This document shows, piece by piece, positions 1-8,092 of a DNA stretch of 64,000 nucleotides (positions within the stretch are counted from its first letter, which is position 1; every line of letters starts with the position of its first letter). Location: the NCBI GenBank assembly GCA_000597885.1, contig CP004371.1:6336501-6400500 (forward strand), given 5' to 3'. The notes beneath the pieces were generated by a model that had not been told where the DNA came from, did no database searches, and worked only from the letters and a program-made list of their open reading frames with translations. Origin of the DNA: Flammeovirgaceae bacterium 311 (GTDB lineage: Bacteria; Bacteroidota; Bacteroidia; Cytophagales; Cyclobacteriaceae). The position numbers and the translations under genes were made by a program.

Positions 1-523
1 CCAGCATCTGTTTGGAATACACTGCATTTTCGTAAGTATTGCGGCTCTTCCCTTCCAGCAGAATTACAGAATCAGGAACTCCCGAAAGCAGCATCACCCG
101 CCGCATGCGTTCAGCTTCCGTAACGCTATCGGCCTCCAAAGATCCGGAGCCTCCACTAAGTAATAGATTACGCACCTTGCCTATTTTGTACAGCTGAATG
201 GCATGCATTACCCTGTCTGCCCCTTTATGGAAATGGATGCGGTCGTGGGGGCCTTTATCGGAACCCGTTACTCCAGAGAGGACAATGGCAGCCTGGTAGG
301 GCTTTTCGATGGCTTTATAAGCTACAGGAGGCACTTCCCACCACTCCATCACTTCATTTGTAATAACCGGATTGGTGAAAATCAGGAAGAAAAGTGCAAA
401 GGCACCCAGGAACAGGCGCTTGAGCAGTGGCTTTTTCAGGAACAGACCCAGCAGGAGCAGCACGACCAGCAACACCAGCGGATTTAACAGCTGGCCAAGG
501 GTTTTGGAGAGGAAGAAAAACAT
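1..523 (-). CDS. DUF218 (YdcF/ElyC-like) envelope protein, 3' end cut by window
   Basis: Read on the minus strand from the ATG at 523; the frame stays open to the window edge, so about 174 N-terminal residues are seen. The start MFFFLSKTLGQLLNPLVLL opens two hydrophobic helices within the first ~50 residues, then a DUF218 core follows with an LLLSGGSGS strand-loop, a TEAERMRR helix and a SRNTYENAVYS motif. DUF218 proteins such as ElyC and SanA are inner-membrane proteins linked to envelope and peptidoglycan-precursor homeostasis. The two-helix N-terminus resembles ElyC more than the single-helix SanA. The exact substrate is unknown. The gene is divergent from the oxidoreductase to its right. 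Confidence 0.8.
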   Translation of the reverse strand, partial: MFFFLSKTLGQLLNPLVLLVVLLLLGLFLKKPLLKRLFLGAFALFFLIFTNPVITNEVMEWWEVPPVAYKAIEKPYQAAIVLSGVTGSDKGPHDRIHFHKGADRVMHAIQLYKIGKVRNLLLSGGSGSLEADSVTEAERMRRVMLLSGVPDSVILLEGKSRNTYENAVYSKQML

Positions 524-686
524 GCCGCGAAATTACAAATTCCCGCTAAATTCCAAGTTGAGGAATGGTCTCAAAAAGCAGACTTGTAAAGTTTCAGCTA
601 ATTTTCATATATTCAGTAGTTTAAGCAGGTACAGATTTTCGCTGATCAGGTTTTTCCATGTAAACCCCATTTTTATGCTAGAAACC

Positions 687-1664
687 ATGCAGGCAATCAG
701 AATGTACAAAACAGGCGGTACTGAAGTGCTGGAGCTGGAACAAATGGATAAACCTGTTCCTAAAATCGGGCAGGTGCTTGTAAAGGTAAAGAGCATCAGC
801 ATTAATTTTGCAGATGTACTGGTACGCAGGGGGCACTATCCGTATATGCCCGATTTTCCGGCAACCCCTGGTGCCGAATGTACCGGCTATATTGAAAGAG
901 TGGGGCCGGGGGTAAAAGATTTTACTGCAGGGCAGGCAGTGCTGGTATTTGGCAAGCCCTGCTACAGCAGTTATCTGGCAGTAAGCCAGGAAAGAGTTTT
1001 TCCCATACCAGAAGGGGTGGACCTTGACGAAGCAGCAGCCCTGCCGGTTACGTATTTAACAGCCTGGCATATGCTGCACACCATGCGCCGGGTGCGCGAG
1101 CATGAAACCATATTACTATATGCTGCTGCGGGCGGGGTAGGTACTGCTGTGCTGCAGCTGGCCAAACTGGCCGGTGCCAGGGTAATAGGGCTTACCAGCA
1201 ATGAGACAAAGGCAGATTATTTACGAAAGGCTGGTTGCTGGCAGGTTATTAATTATAAAACCGAAAATGTATTAAGCAGGGTAATGGATGTTACCCATGG
1301 GCTGGGTGCCGACTTAATTCTGGATTCTGTGGGTGGCGAAAGCTTTAAAGATAACTTCAGGATGCTGAATACCCTGGGGCAGATTATATGGTTGGGTATT
1401 AGCGGCGGGATGCCACGGGGCAATATTCTGAAAACCTTTGCCCGTAACCCTGCACCCAGCTATACAGTCAGCGTTTTTCATTTATTCAGCATTATACAAA
1501 ACAGGCCCCTGCTGCGCCGTTCACTGCAGAATTTAATTCAGCTGCTGGCCGAAGGTAAAATCAAGCCTGTAATTCACGAACGCCTTCCGCTGCTGGAAGC
1601 TGGAAGAGCACATGATATGCTGGAGCAGCAGCAGAACATCGGGAAAATCATACTCCACCCCTGA
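687..1664 (+). CDS. Quinone oxidoreductase-like MDR family protein
   Basis: A 325-residue medium-chain dehydrogenase/reductase. An N-terminal GroES-like domain (GAECTGYIERVGPGV) is followed by a Rossmann fold with the NADPH-binding AAAGGVGTAVLQLAK stretch at about residues 145-160. Catalytic and structural zinc ligands of alcohol dehydrogenases are absent, which fits the zeta-crystallin/QOR group that reduces quinones or enones with NADPH. The open frame extends far upstream, but that part overlaps the divergent DUF218 gene and does not resemble the family. Starts at 675 (MLETMQAIRM) or 687 (MQAIRM) are both possible; 687 matches family N-termini best. Cytosolic; physiological substrate not evident. 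Confidence 0.85.
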   Translation: MQAIRMYKTGGTEVLELEQMDKPVPKIGQVLVKVKSISINFADVLVRRGHYPYMPDFPATPGAECTGYIERVGPGVKDFTAGQAVLVFGKPCYSSYLAVSQERVFPIPEGVDLDEAAALPVTYLTAWHMLHTMRRVREHETILLYAAAGGVGTAVLQLAKLAGARVIGLTSNETKADYLRKAGCWQVINYKTENVLSRVMDVTHGLGADLILDSVGGESFKDNFRMLNTLGQIIWLGISGGMPRGNILKTFARNPAPSYTVSVFHLFSIIQNRPLLRRSLQNLIQLLAEGKIKPVIHERLPLLEAGRAHDMLEQQQNIGKIILHP

Positions 1665-1752
1665 TCAGAAAGGGAGGTAAACTTATACTCAATAAAAAAG
1701 GGCAGCCAATTTAAATGCAGGCTGCCATGTTGTTGTGTTGAAATACTCAATA

Positions 1753-2037
1753 CTATTTATCTTCTCTGCTAACCATTTTATAAAAAGTACTTTTTTCCCC
1801 TGATTCTTTTTTGTCCTGGTACAGCAGGGCCAGGTTATTTTTTTCAAACTGATCGAAGAATTTGTCCCAGCTGATTTTGTCGAACTGGCTGTCGTTACTG
1901 CTGGCCTCGGGGAAGTGGATGCGTAGTACGCCACTGTCGTTGCTTTCAGTTCCTTTTACAAAAGCGGGAACACCATTACGGGCTTCGGCCCAGCTTCTGA
2001 TCGTTTCTTTATCTGTTGTTTTCTTTGATTCACTCAT
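1753..2037 (-). CDS. Small conserved acidic protein (often mislabelled 1,4-alpha-glucan branching enzyme)
   Basis: A 94-residue cytosolic protein starting MSESKKTTDKETIRSWAEA and containing SGVLRIHFPE, then ISWDKFFDQFEKNNLALLYQD. This matches a widespread small family often given the wrong name '1,4-alpha-glucan branching enzyme'. It has no glycosyl hydrolase motif and is far too short for one. The frame continues 19 codons upstream to 2094, but the family begins at the internal ATG used here. Its neighbour across the 2.0-2.4 kb gap is another small stress-associated family (DUF2945), which hints at a general-stress role. Function is not established. Confidence 0.75.
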   Translation of the reverse strand: MSESKKTTDKETIRSWAEARNGVPAFVKGTESNDSGVLRIHFPEASSNDSQFDKISWDKFFDQFEKNNLALLYQDKKESGEKSTFYKMVSREDK

Positions 2038-2221
2038 AGGTTTTCTTGATAATGTTTGTCCGTGGAACAAATTTGTGTAAATGTTGTAAGCCATCGTGTT
2101 TAAAAAATTGATGATTAAAAGAATATACGCGCCTACATGTATTCCTAACGTATCAAAGTGTTAACGGTTTATTGCTTTTGCATGATCCCCTGGTTATGGA
2201 TACCAGAAACCAAATAGTGTT

Positions 2222-2229
2222 TAACTTTG
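2222..2229 (+). promoter_or_regulatory. Candidate -7 box TAACTTTG
   Basis: TAACTTTG matches the Bacteroidota sigma-ABfr -7 consensus TAnnTTTG exactly. No TTTG is found 19-21 bases upstream, so the -33 element is missing or degenerate. It lies five bases before a microORF and 200 bases before the DUF2945 gene. Confidence 0.35.
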
Positions 2230-2233
2230 AAAG

Positions 2234-2293
2234 ATGCACCACCACATACCAGATAGCCTGTGCAGTGAAACATGCTGCCCTGTTAAAAAATAA
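2234..2293 (+). CDS. Possible 19-residue His/Cys-rich microprotein
   Basis: ATG at 2234 to TAA at 2291-2293 encodes MHHHIPDSLCSETCCPVKK. Three histidines and a C-x4-CC cluster suggest metal or thiol chemistry if it is made. A perfect -7 promoter box ends five bases before the ATG, so the message would be leaderless or nearly so. A frame of this length can arise by chance, and I know no family for it. Confidence 0.2.
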   Translation: MHHHIPDSLCSETCCPVKK

Positions 2294-2431
2294 GCCCGGT
2301 AAAAAATGCCTGCGGTTTTAGGCAACAAGTTTGGTTTTGTTTAGTCGGGTCTACAGTTTCGCTCGTAATACAGAAACATAAGCTATAAAGCTTTGTTTAA
2401 ATTCTGTATTTACATTTTTAGCTGCAGCAAT

Positions 2432-2641
2432 ATGATCAGAGAAGGCACAAAGGTTACATGGAAATGGGGTTCAGGTACTGCAGAGGGCAAGGTGCAGGAA
2501 ACCTTCGATCATGAAGTAACGCGTACCATAAAAGGTTCTGAAATAACCAGAAAAGGAGAGGCCGGTAATAAGGCCCTGCTCATCAGGCAGAATGATGGGG
2601 CTGAAGTCCTGAAGCTTGAAAGTGAAGTAAGCAGGGCATAA
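2432..2641 (+). CDS. DUF2945 / hypervirulence-associated (HVA1) TUDOR-like domain protein
   Basis: A 69-residue protein starting MIREGTKVTWKWGSGTAEG, the typical DUF2945 opening in which the polypeptide is nearly all one small beta-barrel. It continues with VQETFDHEVTRTIKGSEITR and ends SEVSRA. The in-frame extension to 2393 has a hydrophobic, cysteine-containing stretch foreign to the family, so the ATG at 2432 was chosen. The family is common next to SDR and stress genes; its molecular role is unknown. The SDR gene begins 110 bases downstream on the same strand. Confidence 0.85.
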   Translation: MIREGTKVTWKWGSGTAEGKVQETFDHEVTRTIKGSEITRKGEAGNKALLIRQNDGAEVLKLESEVSRA

Positions 2642-2751
2642 ACTGACCAACGCCTTTGTTTCTACTGGCCATGGCAGCTGCTTCAGAAGATCACGTTCCA
2701 ACTATATCATACATATTATTTTTTTTAAACAGGCCACATAGGTTCCAGCAT

Positions 2752-3615
2752 ATGACTAAGAAAGCAGAAGAAAAATCGGAGAAAGTAAAAGATCAGTCAC
2801 AGAAAACTCCCGGGAAAGAATCCAAAATGGATCCCGAGCCCCAGATCATCAGGGATGAGTACAGAGGCAGTGATAAACTGTTGGGGAAAGTGGCCCTCAT
2901 TACAGGTGGAGACAGCGGAATTGGCCGTTCTGTGGCCGTGCATTATGCACGAGAGGGAGCAGATGTTGCTATCGTTTACCTGAGCGAAGATGCAGATGCC
3001 AATAAAACCAAACGCCTGGTAGAAGAAGAGGGTAGAAAATGCCTGTTACTGCGGGGTGATCTGGGTGACCGTAACTTTGCTGCACAATGTGTGAAGAAAA
3101 CAGTAGAAGAGTTTGGTAAATTAAATATTCTGGTGAATAATGCAGCTGAGCAACATCCAACCGATGAAATGGAAGAGCTGGATCTGGATTTAATGGAGAA
3201 AACCTTTCGGACTAACATATTCTCTATGTTTTACTTAACCAAGCCGGCGCTTGAGCATTTGCAGGAGGGAGACAGTATCATTAATACAACCAGTGTAACA
3301 GCCTACAGGGGCAGCGGGCATTTACTGGATTACTCCTCTACCAAGGGGGCTATTACTGCTTTTACCCGCAGCCTGGGTAAAAACCTGGCAGAGCGTAAAA
3401 TCAGGGTGAACGGCGTTGCACCGGGACCTATCTGGACACCCCTGATTCCCAGTACCATGGATAATGTGGATGAGTTTGGTAAAAAGGTGCCGCTAAACCG
3501 GCCCGGGCAACCCAGCGAAGTTGGACCGGCCTATGTGTTTCTTGCATCAGATGATGGTTCTTATATGACCAGTCAGATTATTCATATCAATGGTGGCGAG
3601 GTAGTGGGCGGATGA
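2752..3615 (+). CDS. SDR family oxidoreductase (YghA/general-stress type)
   Basis: A 287-residue short-chain dehydrogenase. A lysine/glutamate-rich N-terminal tail of ~35 residues precedes the Rossmann fold. The cofactor motif TGGDSGIGRS is at about residues 49-58, NNAAEQ near residue 132, and the catalytic Tyr and Lys lie in DYSSTKGA near residues 193-198. PGPIWTPL and INGGEVVGG at the end are typical of the YghA/GsiB-like branch of NAD(P)H-dependent aldehyde/alcohol reductases. The ATG at 2752 replaces an in-frame start at 2656 because the extension is unlike the family. Its stop overlaps the start of the YihY gene by four bases, so the two are translationally coupled. Confidence 0.9.
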   Translation: MTKKAEEKSEKVKDQSQKTPGKESKMDPEPQIIRDEYRGSDKLLGKVALITGGDSGIGRSVAVHYAREGADVAIVYLSEDADANKTKRLVEEEGRKCLLLRGDLGDRNFAAQCVKKTVEEFGKLNILVNNAAEQHPTDEMEELDLDLMEKTFRTNIFSMFYLTKPALEHLQEGDSIINTTSVTAYRGSGHLLDYSSTKGAITAFTRSLGKNLAERKIRVNGVAPGPIWTPLIPSTMDNVDEFGKKVPLNRPGQPSEVGPAYVFLASDDGSYMTSQIIHINGGEVVGG

Positions 3616-4730
3616 AACATGTTAGACGGCGCGCCGGTAATGTGTGGTCAGTTTTAGCAGCCACCTATAACAAGTGGATGGAGAATGATCCATTCCGCCT
3701 TAGTGCCGTTATTGCCTACTATACTGTGTTTTCCATGCCCGGTTTGTTCGTAATCATATTTTACGTAACCGGAAAATTTTTTAGTGGCGTAGCCATCAGA
3801 GGCCAGGTGTACCGGGAGCTTAGCGATATTTTAGGTTCCCAGGGTGCCAGGCAGGTAGAAGAAACCATTGTGGCTGCCAGTGAGGCTCAGCACAGTACTA
3901 TTGCTACCATTATTGGTGTTGCATCGCTGGTTTATGCCGCAACGGGGGTATTCTTCCACCTCAAAATTAGTTTGAATGACATCTGGGAGCTAAAGGTAAT
4001 CCCTGAAAGGGCTTTCAAGCAATTGATTGTAGACCGGCTATTTGCATTTGGCATGGTGCTCGTGGTGGGCTTCCTGCTGCTTAGTTCTCTAATTGTATCT
4101 TCTATTGTAACGGCAGTGAGCGGATATATGACCGAGCATGTAGCTGTTTATTCCAACTATTCAACCTATATCATCGACATCGTCAATTTTGTGATTTCCG
4201 CTACAGTAATCACGCTGCTGTTTGCCACCATTTACAAAGTGTTACCCGATGCTAATGTTTCCTGGAGCGATGTATGGATTGGTGCTCTTGTAACTTCTCT
4301 TTTGTTCCTGGCAGGCAAGGCACTTATTGCCAAATATATCGGAATTGCCGATCCTGCTTCTGCCTATGGGGCAGCCAGTTCTATTATCCTGATCCTGCTA
4401 TGGACCTCTTATGCCAGCCTTATTTTCTTTTTGGGAGCGGCTTTTACCGCTGTGTGGGCCAAGCGTTATGGCCATCGCATAGAGCCCAAGCACTATGCAG
4501 TACCGGTGTACGAATACTACCGCCGGATCTCGCAAAAAGGCGAGGCAGAGTATGTAAAAGTGCAGAGTGAAAAAGTAAAACAGGTGCTGGATAATGAATT
4601 TGACACGCCACGGCTTACAGATGAAGGAGAGAAGCCACCCCTGGAACTCACCGAAGAAGAAATGGCAGCAAAAGAGGCAGAAGAACAAGCGAAAAAAGAA
4701 GAGAAGAAAAAAAATATAAAGAAGAGCTAA
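3612..4730 (+). CDS. YihY/BrkB family inner-membrane protein
   Basis: A 372-residue membrane protein with about six hydrophobic helices between residues ~35 and ~285. It shows the family-typical DPFRLSAVIAYYTVFSMPGL near the N-terminus and YGAASSIILILLWTSYASL late in the membrane domain. The family was once called ribonuclease BN in error; transport or envelope roles are suspected but not proven. A long charged tail (~residues 290-372, rich in Glu and Lys) is cytosolic and probably coiled. The ATGA overlap with the SDR stop codon marks an operon. Confidence 0.88.
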   Translation: MKHVRRRAGNVWSVLAATYNKWMENDPFRLSAVIAYYTVFSMPGLFVIIFYVTGKFFSGVAIRGQVYRELSDILGSQGARQVEETIVAASEAQHSTIATIIGVASLVYAATGVFFHLKISLNDIWELKVIPERAFKQLIVDRLFAFGMVLVVGFLLLSSLIVSSIVTAVSGYMTEHVAVYSNYSTYIIDIVNFVISATVITLLFATIYKVLPDANVSWSDVWIGALVTSLLFLAGKALIAKYIGIADPASAYGAASSIILILLWTSYASLIFFLGAAFTAVWAKRYGHRIEPKHYAVPVYEYYRRISQKGEAEYVKVQSEKVKQVLDNEFDTPRLTDEGEKPPLELTEEEMAAKEAEEQAKKEEKKKNIKKS

Positions 4731-4905
4731 TGCGCAGGTCTGGTAAAATGAAGGCAGGGATAAAGCCTGTATGCAACCAGTACTTTTCTTCCCGGGTTCG
4801 TTAATAATATCCTGAATCTGCTGCTTTTAGCGGATGTACTCCTCAAATAGTAGCCATTCCGTTTTCTTTTTGATAGTAATGTAGGAACCTATGCACTGTC
4901 GGTTC

Positions 4906-4913
4906 TATATTTG
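4906..4913 (+). promoter_or_regulatory. -7 box TATATTTG upstream of the TPR lipoprotein gene
   Basis: A perfect TAnnTTTG match only eight bases before the ATG at 4922. If used, the transcript would have a leader of a few bases at most. No clear TTTG lies at the -33 position. Confidence 0.45.
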
Positions 4914-4921
4914 TGCCGTAA

Positions 4922-5944
4922 ATGAAACAATACATCTATTTTCTACTGCTTTTTCTGCTGGTTTTGGGATGTAACGCCAGCAACGAAGATAAAGCTTATG
5001 AACTGCTGCAGGAGGGTAACACCTATCTGCAGCAGGCACAATACCCCGAATCGATCCGACTCTACACCCAGGCCCTCAAGCACAACCCCAAATATGCCGA
5101 TGCCTATAATAACAGGGGCATTGCATATTTTAAATCCGGACAGCATGAGCAGGCTCTGGAAGATTATGGCGCTGCTTTACAGATCAGCCCCGACTATACC
5201 GACGCCCGCTTTAACCGTGCAAATGTTTACCTTGAAACAGAACGCTGGGAACAGGCCCTCGACGACCTAAGGCAGGTCTCCAGGGAATATCAGGATTCTG
5301 CTTATGTTTATTTTGCCAAAGGCCTGGCTTATAATCATCTTCAGGAAAGAGATTCTGCTCTGCAGGCATTTAACCAGTCAATTTCTCTCAACCCCAGAAA
5401 TGCAGAAGCTTATGTTAACAGGGCCATTGTAAAAATGGACCAGCAGGATTATACAGGTGCCCGCATTGATCTGGAAACAGCCATCAAGCTGGACAGCAAC
5501 GAAGCAAATGCCTACAATGCCCTCTCAATGCTGCTGATTGAGCAGAAAAAGTATGATGAGGCACTGAAGGTTGTTAACAAGGCCGTACGACTGCAGCCTA
5601 AAAACCCGTTTTTTTTAAATAACAGAGGCTTTGTGCTCACACAGCTGGAGAAATACAAAGAGGCAGCCAGTGACATTGATGCCAGCCTGCAGATAGACTC
5701 TACCAACGCCTGGGTATACCGCAACAAAGGAATCCTGCTGTTGTATCGGGAGCAGTTTCAGCAGGCAGAGAATTTCTTGCAAAAAGCAGCACAAAAAGAT
5801 CCTTTCCTGGATGAGGTGTATTATTACCTTGGCGAACTGTACTACCGCCAGAACCAGTTCGAAAAGGCTTGTGCAGCCTGGGCCCGCTCTGCAGAAAAAG
5901 AAGAGCCATCAGGTCTGCAGGCGCTCAATGAGTTGTGCAAATAG
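4922..5944 (+). CDS. Tetratricopeptide-repeat lipoprotein
   Basis: A 340-residue protein with a lipoprotein signal (MKQYIYFLLLFLLVLGC, lipobox VLGC), so it should be lipid-anchored in the envelope. The rest is a solenoid of about eight or nine TPR units, each with the usual A-x-x-x-x-G/N-x-A pattern (PKYADAYNNRGIAYFKSGQ is a clear one), running to residue ~335. TPR solenoids are protein-binding scaffolds; the partner cannot be deduced here. Monocistronic by context: it is followed by a convergent gene after a 214-base gap. Confidence 0.88.
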   Translation: MKQYIYFLLLFLLVLGCNASNEDKAYELLQEGNTYLQQAQYPESIRLYTQALKHNPKYADAYNNRGIAYFKSGQHEQALEDYGAALQISPDYTDARFNRANVYLETERWEQALDDLRQVSREYQDSAYVYFAKGLAYNHLQERDSALQAFNQSISLNPRNAEAYVNRAIVKMDQQDYTGARIDLETAIKLDSNEANAYNALSMLLIEQKKYDEALKVVNKAVRLQPKNPFFLNNRGFVLTQLEKYKEAASDIDASLQIDSTNAWVYRNKGILLLYREQFQQAENFLQKAAQKDPFLDEVYYYLGELYYRQNQFEKACAAWARSAEKEEPSGLQALNELCK

Positions 5945-6055
5945 GCTGTTAACGGCTGCTTCGCTTTTGCTTTCTATTTAGGAGATATTCCTGATTTTTA
6001 GCATCTCATCAACTTTATCTACATGGCGTTGGCTGATATGCTGCTTTTACTCTGA

Positions 6056-6090
6056 AATAAAAAAAGTCCCGATTATTACAACCGGGACTG
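6056..6090 (-). terminator. Rho-independent terminator of the DUF4142 gene
   Basis: Inverted repeat AGTCCCG/CGGGACT (6065-6071 and 6083-6089) with an 11-base loop. On the minus strand it is followed by a run of seven T, just past the stop of the DUF4142 gene. Confidence 0.8.
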
Positions 6091-6158
6091 TTATTAATGT
6101 TTTGTAGCTTTTTTAAAAATCGGAATGATCTGAAGTCAGGTGCCGGGGCCGGGAATTG

Positions 6159-6716
6159 CTATAGTAACTGATTCTCCAGCTGATCAGCCCTGCGTTCATG
6201 GGTACGGATCATATCGAGTTTAGCGGCGGCAAATGCCCGAATATTACTGTCGTTTGCTCTAAGCGCTGCATCTTCATATAACCTGATGGCATTTTCGTGC
6301 AGGGATTCCATTGTATTGAGATAGCTTTTATCAAAGGCTCTTCTGTCGGAAGTGATCATCTCTCTTGATGTTTGCTGATAACGGTCGCTCATGGTTGTGG
6401 GCAGCGACATTTTTTTGTCTTTGGCAAGTTTTTTCAGGTCATCGTGCATGCGCAGATAATCGCTGTGTGTTGTGTTGGCAAAATCAGTTACCACACGGGC
6501 ATAACCCTCTTGCATGGCCCTGTTAGACATTTCTATAAACAGCAGGTTATAGTTTGCAGCTTCTACCAGAAAATCTGAATCGGTTCGCTGGGCTTCAGTA
6601 TCCAGTTTCCGCAAATTACGCTGCTGTGCTTCGTGATAAGTCAGGTTGGTGGGAGCACAACTTTGTACGGCAAAAACAAGAGAGACAAAAGTTATTATTA
6701 TGGAGAAATGTTTCAT
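6159..6716 (-). CDS. DUF4142 domain lipoprotein
   Basis: A 185-residue protein with a lipoprotein signal peptide ending in AVQSC. The mature part is helical and matches DUF4142, a ferritin-like four-helix domain without obvious metal ligands: SDFLVEAANYNLLFIEMSNR, then FANTTHSDYLRMHDDLKKLA, and a closing FAAAKLDMIRTHERRADQL. DUF4142 proteins are periplasmic or outer-membrane lipoproteins, often linked to stress or sporulation in other phyla; no enzymatic activity is known. It forms its own transcription unit, with a terminator about 70 bases beyond its stop. Confidence 0.85.
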   Translation of the reverse strand: MKHFSIIITFVSLVFAVQSCAPTNLTYHEAQQRNLRKLDTEAQRTDSDFLVEAANYNLLFIEMSNRAMQEGYARVVTDFANTTHSDYLRMHDDLKKLAKDKKMSLPTTMSDRYQQTSREMITSDRRAFDKSYLNTMESLHENAIRLYEDAALRANDSNIRAFAAAKLDMIRTHERRADQLENQLL

Positions 6717-6792
6717 AATCTTATCAGTTATTTAAACAAATAAACCCTTGTTTCGGTAAAAAGGTTATATCTTAAAGAGATGGCGTTTTTTA

Positions 6793-6824
6793 TTTGTAAT
6801 TGGTCTAAATAAGAATCATCTTTG
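6793..6824 (+). promoter_or_regulatory. Bacteroidota-type promoter of the 117-residue gene
   Basis: TTTG at 6793-6796, a 20-base spacer, then CATCTTTG at 6817-6824, one mismatch from TAnnTTTG. It ends at the GTG at 6824, so that GTG lies upstream of the transcription start and the ATG at 6845 must be the initiator. Confidence 0.6.
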
Positions 6825-6844
6825 TGCTTAAGAAAAACAGACGT

Positions 6845-7198
6845 ATGCAGGATCAGCAACTTAAGGAACTTTACCGCACTTTGAACGGATGCATTTACCA
6901 GGATAACCTGCGTAGCGTGCTGGTGTTAGAGTGGTACGGTAGGCGTTCCCTGCTGAAGTTACCTTGTTTTTTTTCGCTGAAAAAGCTGGCAGCCGGTATC
7001 AACATTGAGCTGCTGCTTACCAATACCAGCCGTGCACACGATGTGGAAATATTGACCCCCTGTGGCTGTGACCGCTGCTTTGTACTCACTGTAATGGATG
7101 TGCTGGAGTTTCAGGACCTGCTGAACGGAACCAGAGCCATGATGGAACTCAACAGCATTCTCCACGAACGCCTCCGCCGTACCCTGGCCTGCGTGTAA
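6845..7198 (+). CDS. Unknown 117-residue protein
   Basis: I do not recognise this family. The protein has no signal peptide or membrane helix. It is strongly alternating (VLVLEWYGRRSLLKLPCFFS, then KLAAGINIELLLTN), suggesting a small alpha/beta fold, and has a CGCDRC cluster around residue 80 that could bind metal. It ends in a helical segment rich in Arg and Leu. The upstream frame from GTG 6824 is excluded by the promoter placement. It sits alone between a divergent DUF4142 gene and ferritin. Confidence 0.6.
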   Translation: MQDQQLKELYRTLNGCIYQDNLRSVLVLEWYGRRSLLKLPCFFSLKKLAAGINIELLLTNTSRAHDVEILTPCGCDRCFVLTVMDVLEFQDLLNGTRAMMELNSILHERLRRTLACV

Positions 7199-7398
7199 CA
7201 GCTGTTTACTTCAGTTTTTGATTGCACTTCATTTCCTGCCGGCCATCATTCAATGAACAGGCCGCTGTTTATATTCCTTTTTTTAAATACCCGGCATTTG
7301 CAGCATAAGCTGTTGATGAAGAGTTATCTTTTTGCTGGCACAACAGGATGATCAGTCTCTTATTAAGATTTAGAACAGTTCCAAATATAGGCCGGGAT

Positions 7399-7429
7399 AT
7401 TGTAAAAAGGCAACTTAGATGTATTTTCG
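7399..7429 (+). promoter_or_regulatory. Ferritin promoter
   Basis: ATTG at 7399-7402, a 19-base spacer, and TATTTTCG at 7422-7429: one mismatch in each element from TTTG-N19-TAnnTTTG. The predicted start near 7436 gives a 30-base leader before ftn. Confidence 0.55.
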
Positions 7430-7465
7430 TCAGTATAAGATAAAGACGCACTAGCATTTTTAGAT

Positions 7466-8005
7466 ATGAAAGATTTATTAAGACGTAAGACTTCTCTTAC
7501 AGAAGAAATAGAAACCGCTCTGAACGAGCAAATAAAACGCGAAGCACATTCATCTGCTGTTTACCTGGCGATGGGATCCTGGTGCGATCAGCACGGATTC
7601 GATAACAGTGCCAACTTCTTCTACAAGCAATCGTCAGAAGAGCGGGGACACATGATGCGGATCTTCAAGTATATACTGGATGTAGGTGGTAATGCTGTTT
7701 CTCCGGAAATTTCCGGCATTCAGCAGGATTATGATTCCTTCAGAAGTGTTTTTGAACATGCACTGGAGCAGGAAATTGCCATTACTCAGTCTATCAACCG
7801 CATTGTTGCCAAGTGCTACCAGATGCAGGACTTTACTACTGTAACTTTTTTGCAGTGGTTCCTGGAAGAGCAAATTGAAGAGGAATACATAGCCCGCCGC
7901 GCACTGGAGCTTTTCGATACCATCGGAGAAGAAGGTGTTGGCCGTTATATGATCGATAAGCAGATTCCTAAAATAAGCTACGATAAGAACGAGACCGGAG
8001 AATAA
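7466..8005 (+). CDS. ftnA: Non-haem ferritin
   Basis: A 179-residue four-helix ferritin. Ferroxidase-type ligands are visible: a Glu in helix A (LNEQIKREAHSSAVYLAMG), the E-x-x-H pair in QSSEERGHMMR, and the Glu-rich helix WFLEEQIEEEYIARR. It oxidises Fe(II) and stores it as mineral in a 24-mer cytosolic shell. Length and the lack of haem-binding Met place it with FtnA rather than bacterioferritin. It is monocistronic, with a promoter at 7399-7429 and a strong terminator after the stop. Confidence 0.93.
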   Translation: MKDLLRRKTSLTEEIETALNEQIKREAHSSAVYLAMGSWCDQHGFDNSANFFYKQSSEERGHMMRIFKYILDVGGNAVSPEISGIQQDYDSFRSVFEHALEQEIAITQSINRIVAKCYQMQDFTTVTFLQWFLEEQIEEEYIARRALELFDTIGEEGVGRYMIDKQIPKISYDKNETGE

Positions 8006-8050
8006 TCTCTTACGAGAGAGAGAAGCAAAAACTTCTCTTGCTAAAGAGAG

Positions 8051-8088
8051 GCTTCCACTGAAAACAGTGGAAGCTTTTTTTGTTTTTT
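8051..8088 (+). terminator. Strong rho-independent terminator after ferritin
   Basis: A perfect ten-base stem GCTTCCACTG/CAGTGGAAGC with an AAAA loop, followed by T7-G-T6. The next gene starts four bases after the T-tract. Confidence 0.93.
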
Positions 8089-8092
8089 AAAT

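Larger units (their letters stand above)
2038..2431. other. Intergenic region between two divergent small genes
   Basis: About 390 bases without a conventional gene. It holds a perfect TAnnTTTG -7 box at 2222-2229 and a possible 19-codon microORF just after it (2234-2293). It also has a weak hairpin of the form TGCCT...AGGCA near 2309-2326. No tRNA or known riboswitch pattern was seen. Confidence 0.5.

Noticed and set aside
372-686. N-terminal extension of the quinone oxidoreductase frame
   Set aside because: It overlaps the divergent DUF218 gene and does not resemble the family.
1753-2037. Branching-enzyme label for the small protein at 1.75 kb
   Set aside because: The protein is 94 residues with no glycosyl hydrolase motif; the name is a known propagation error.
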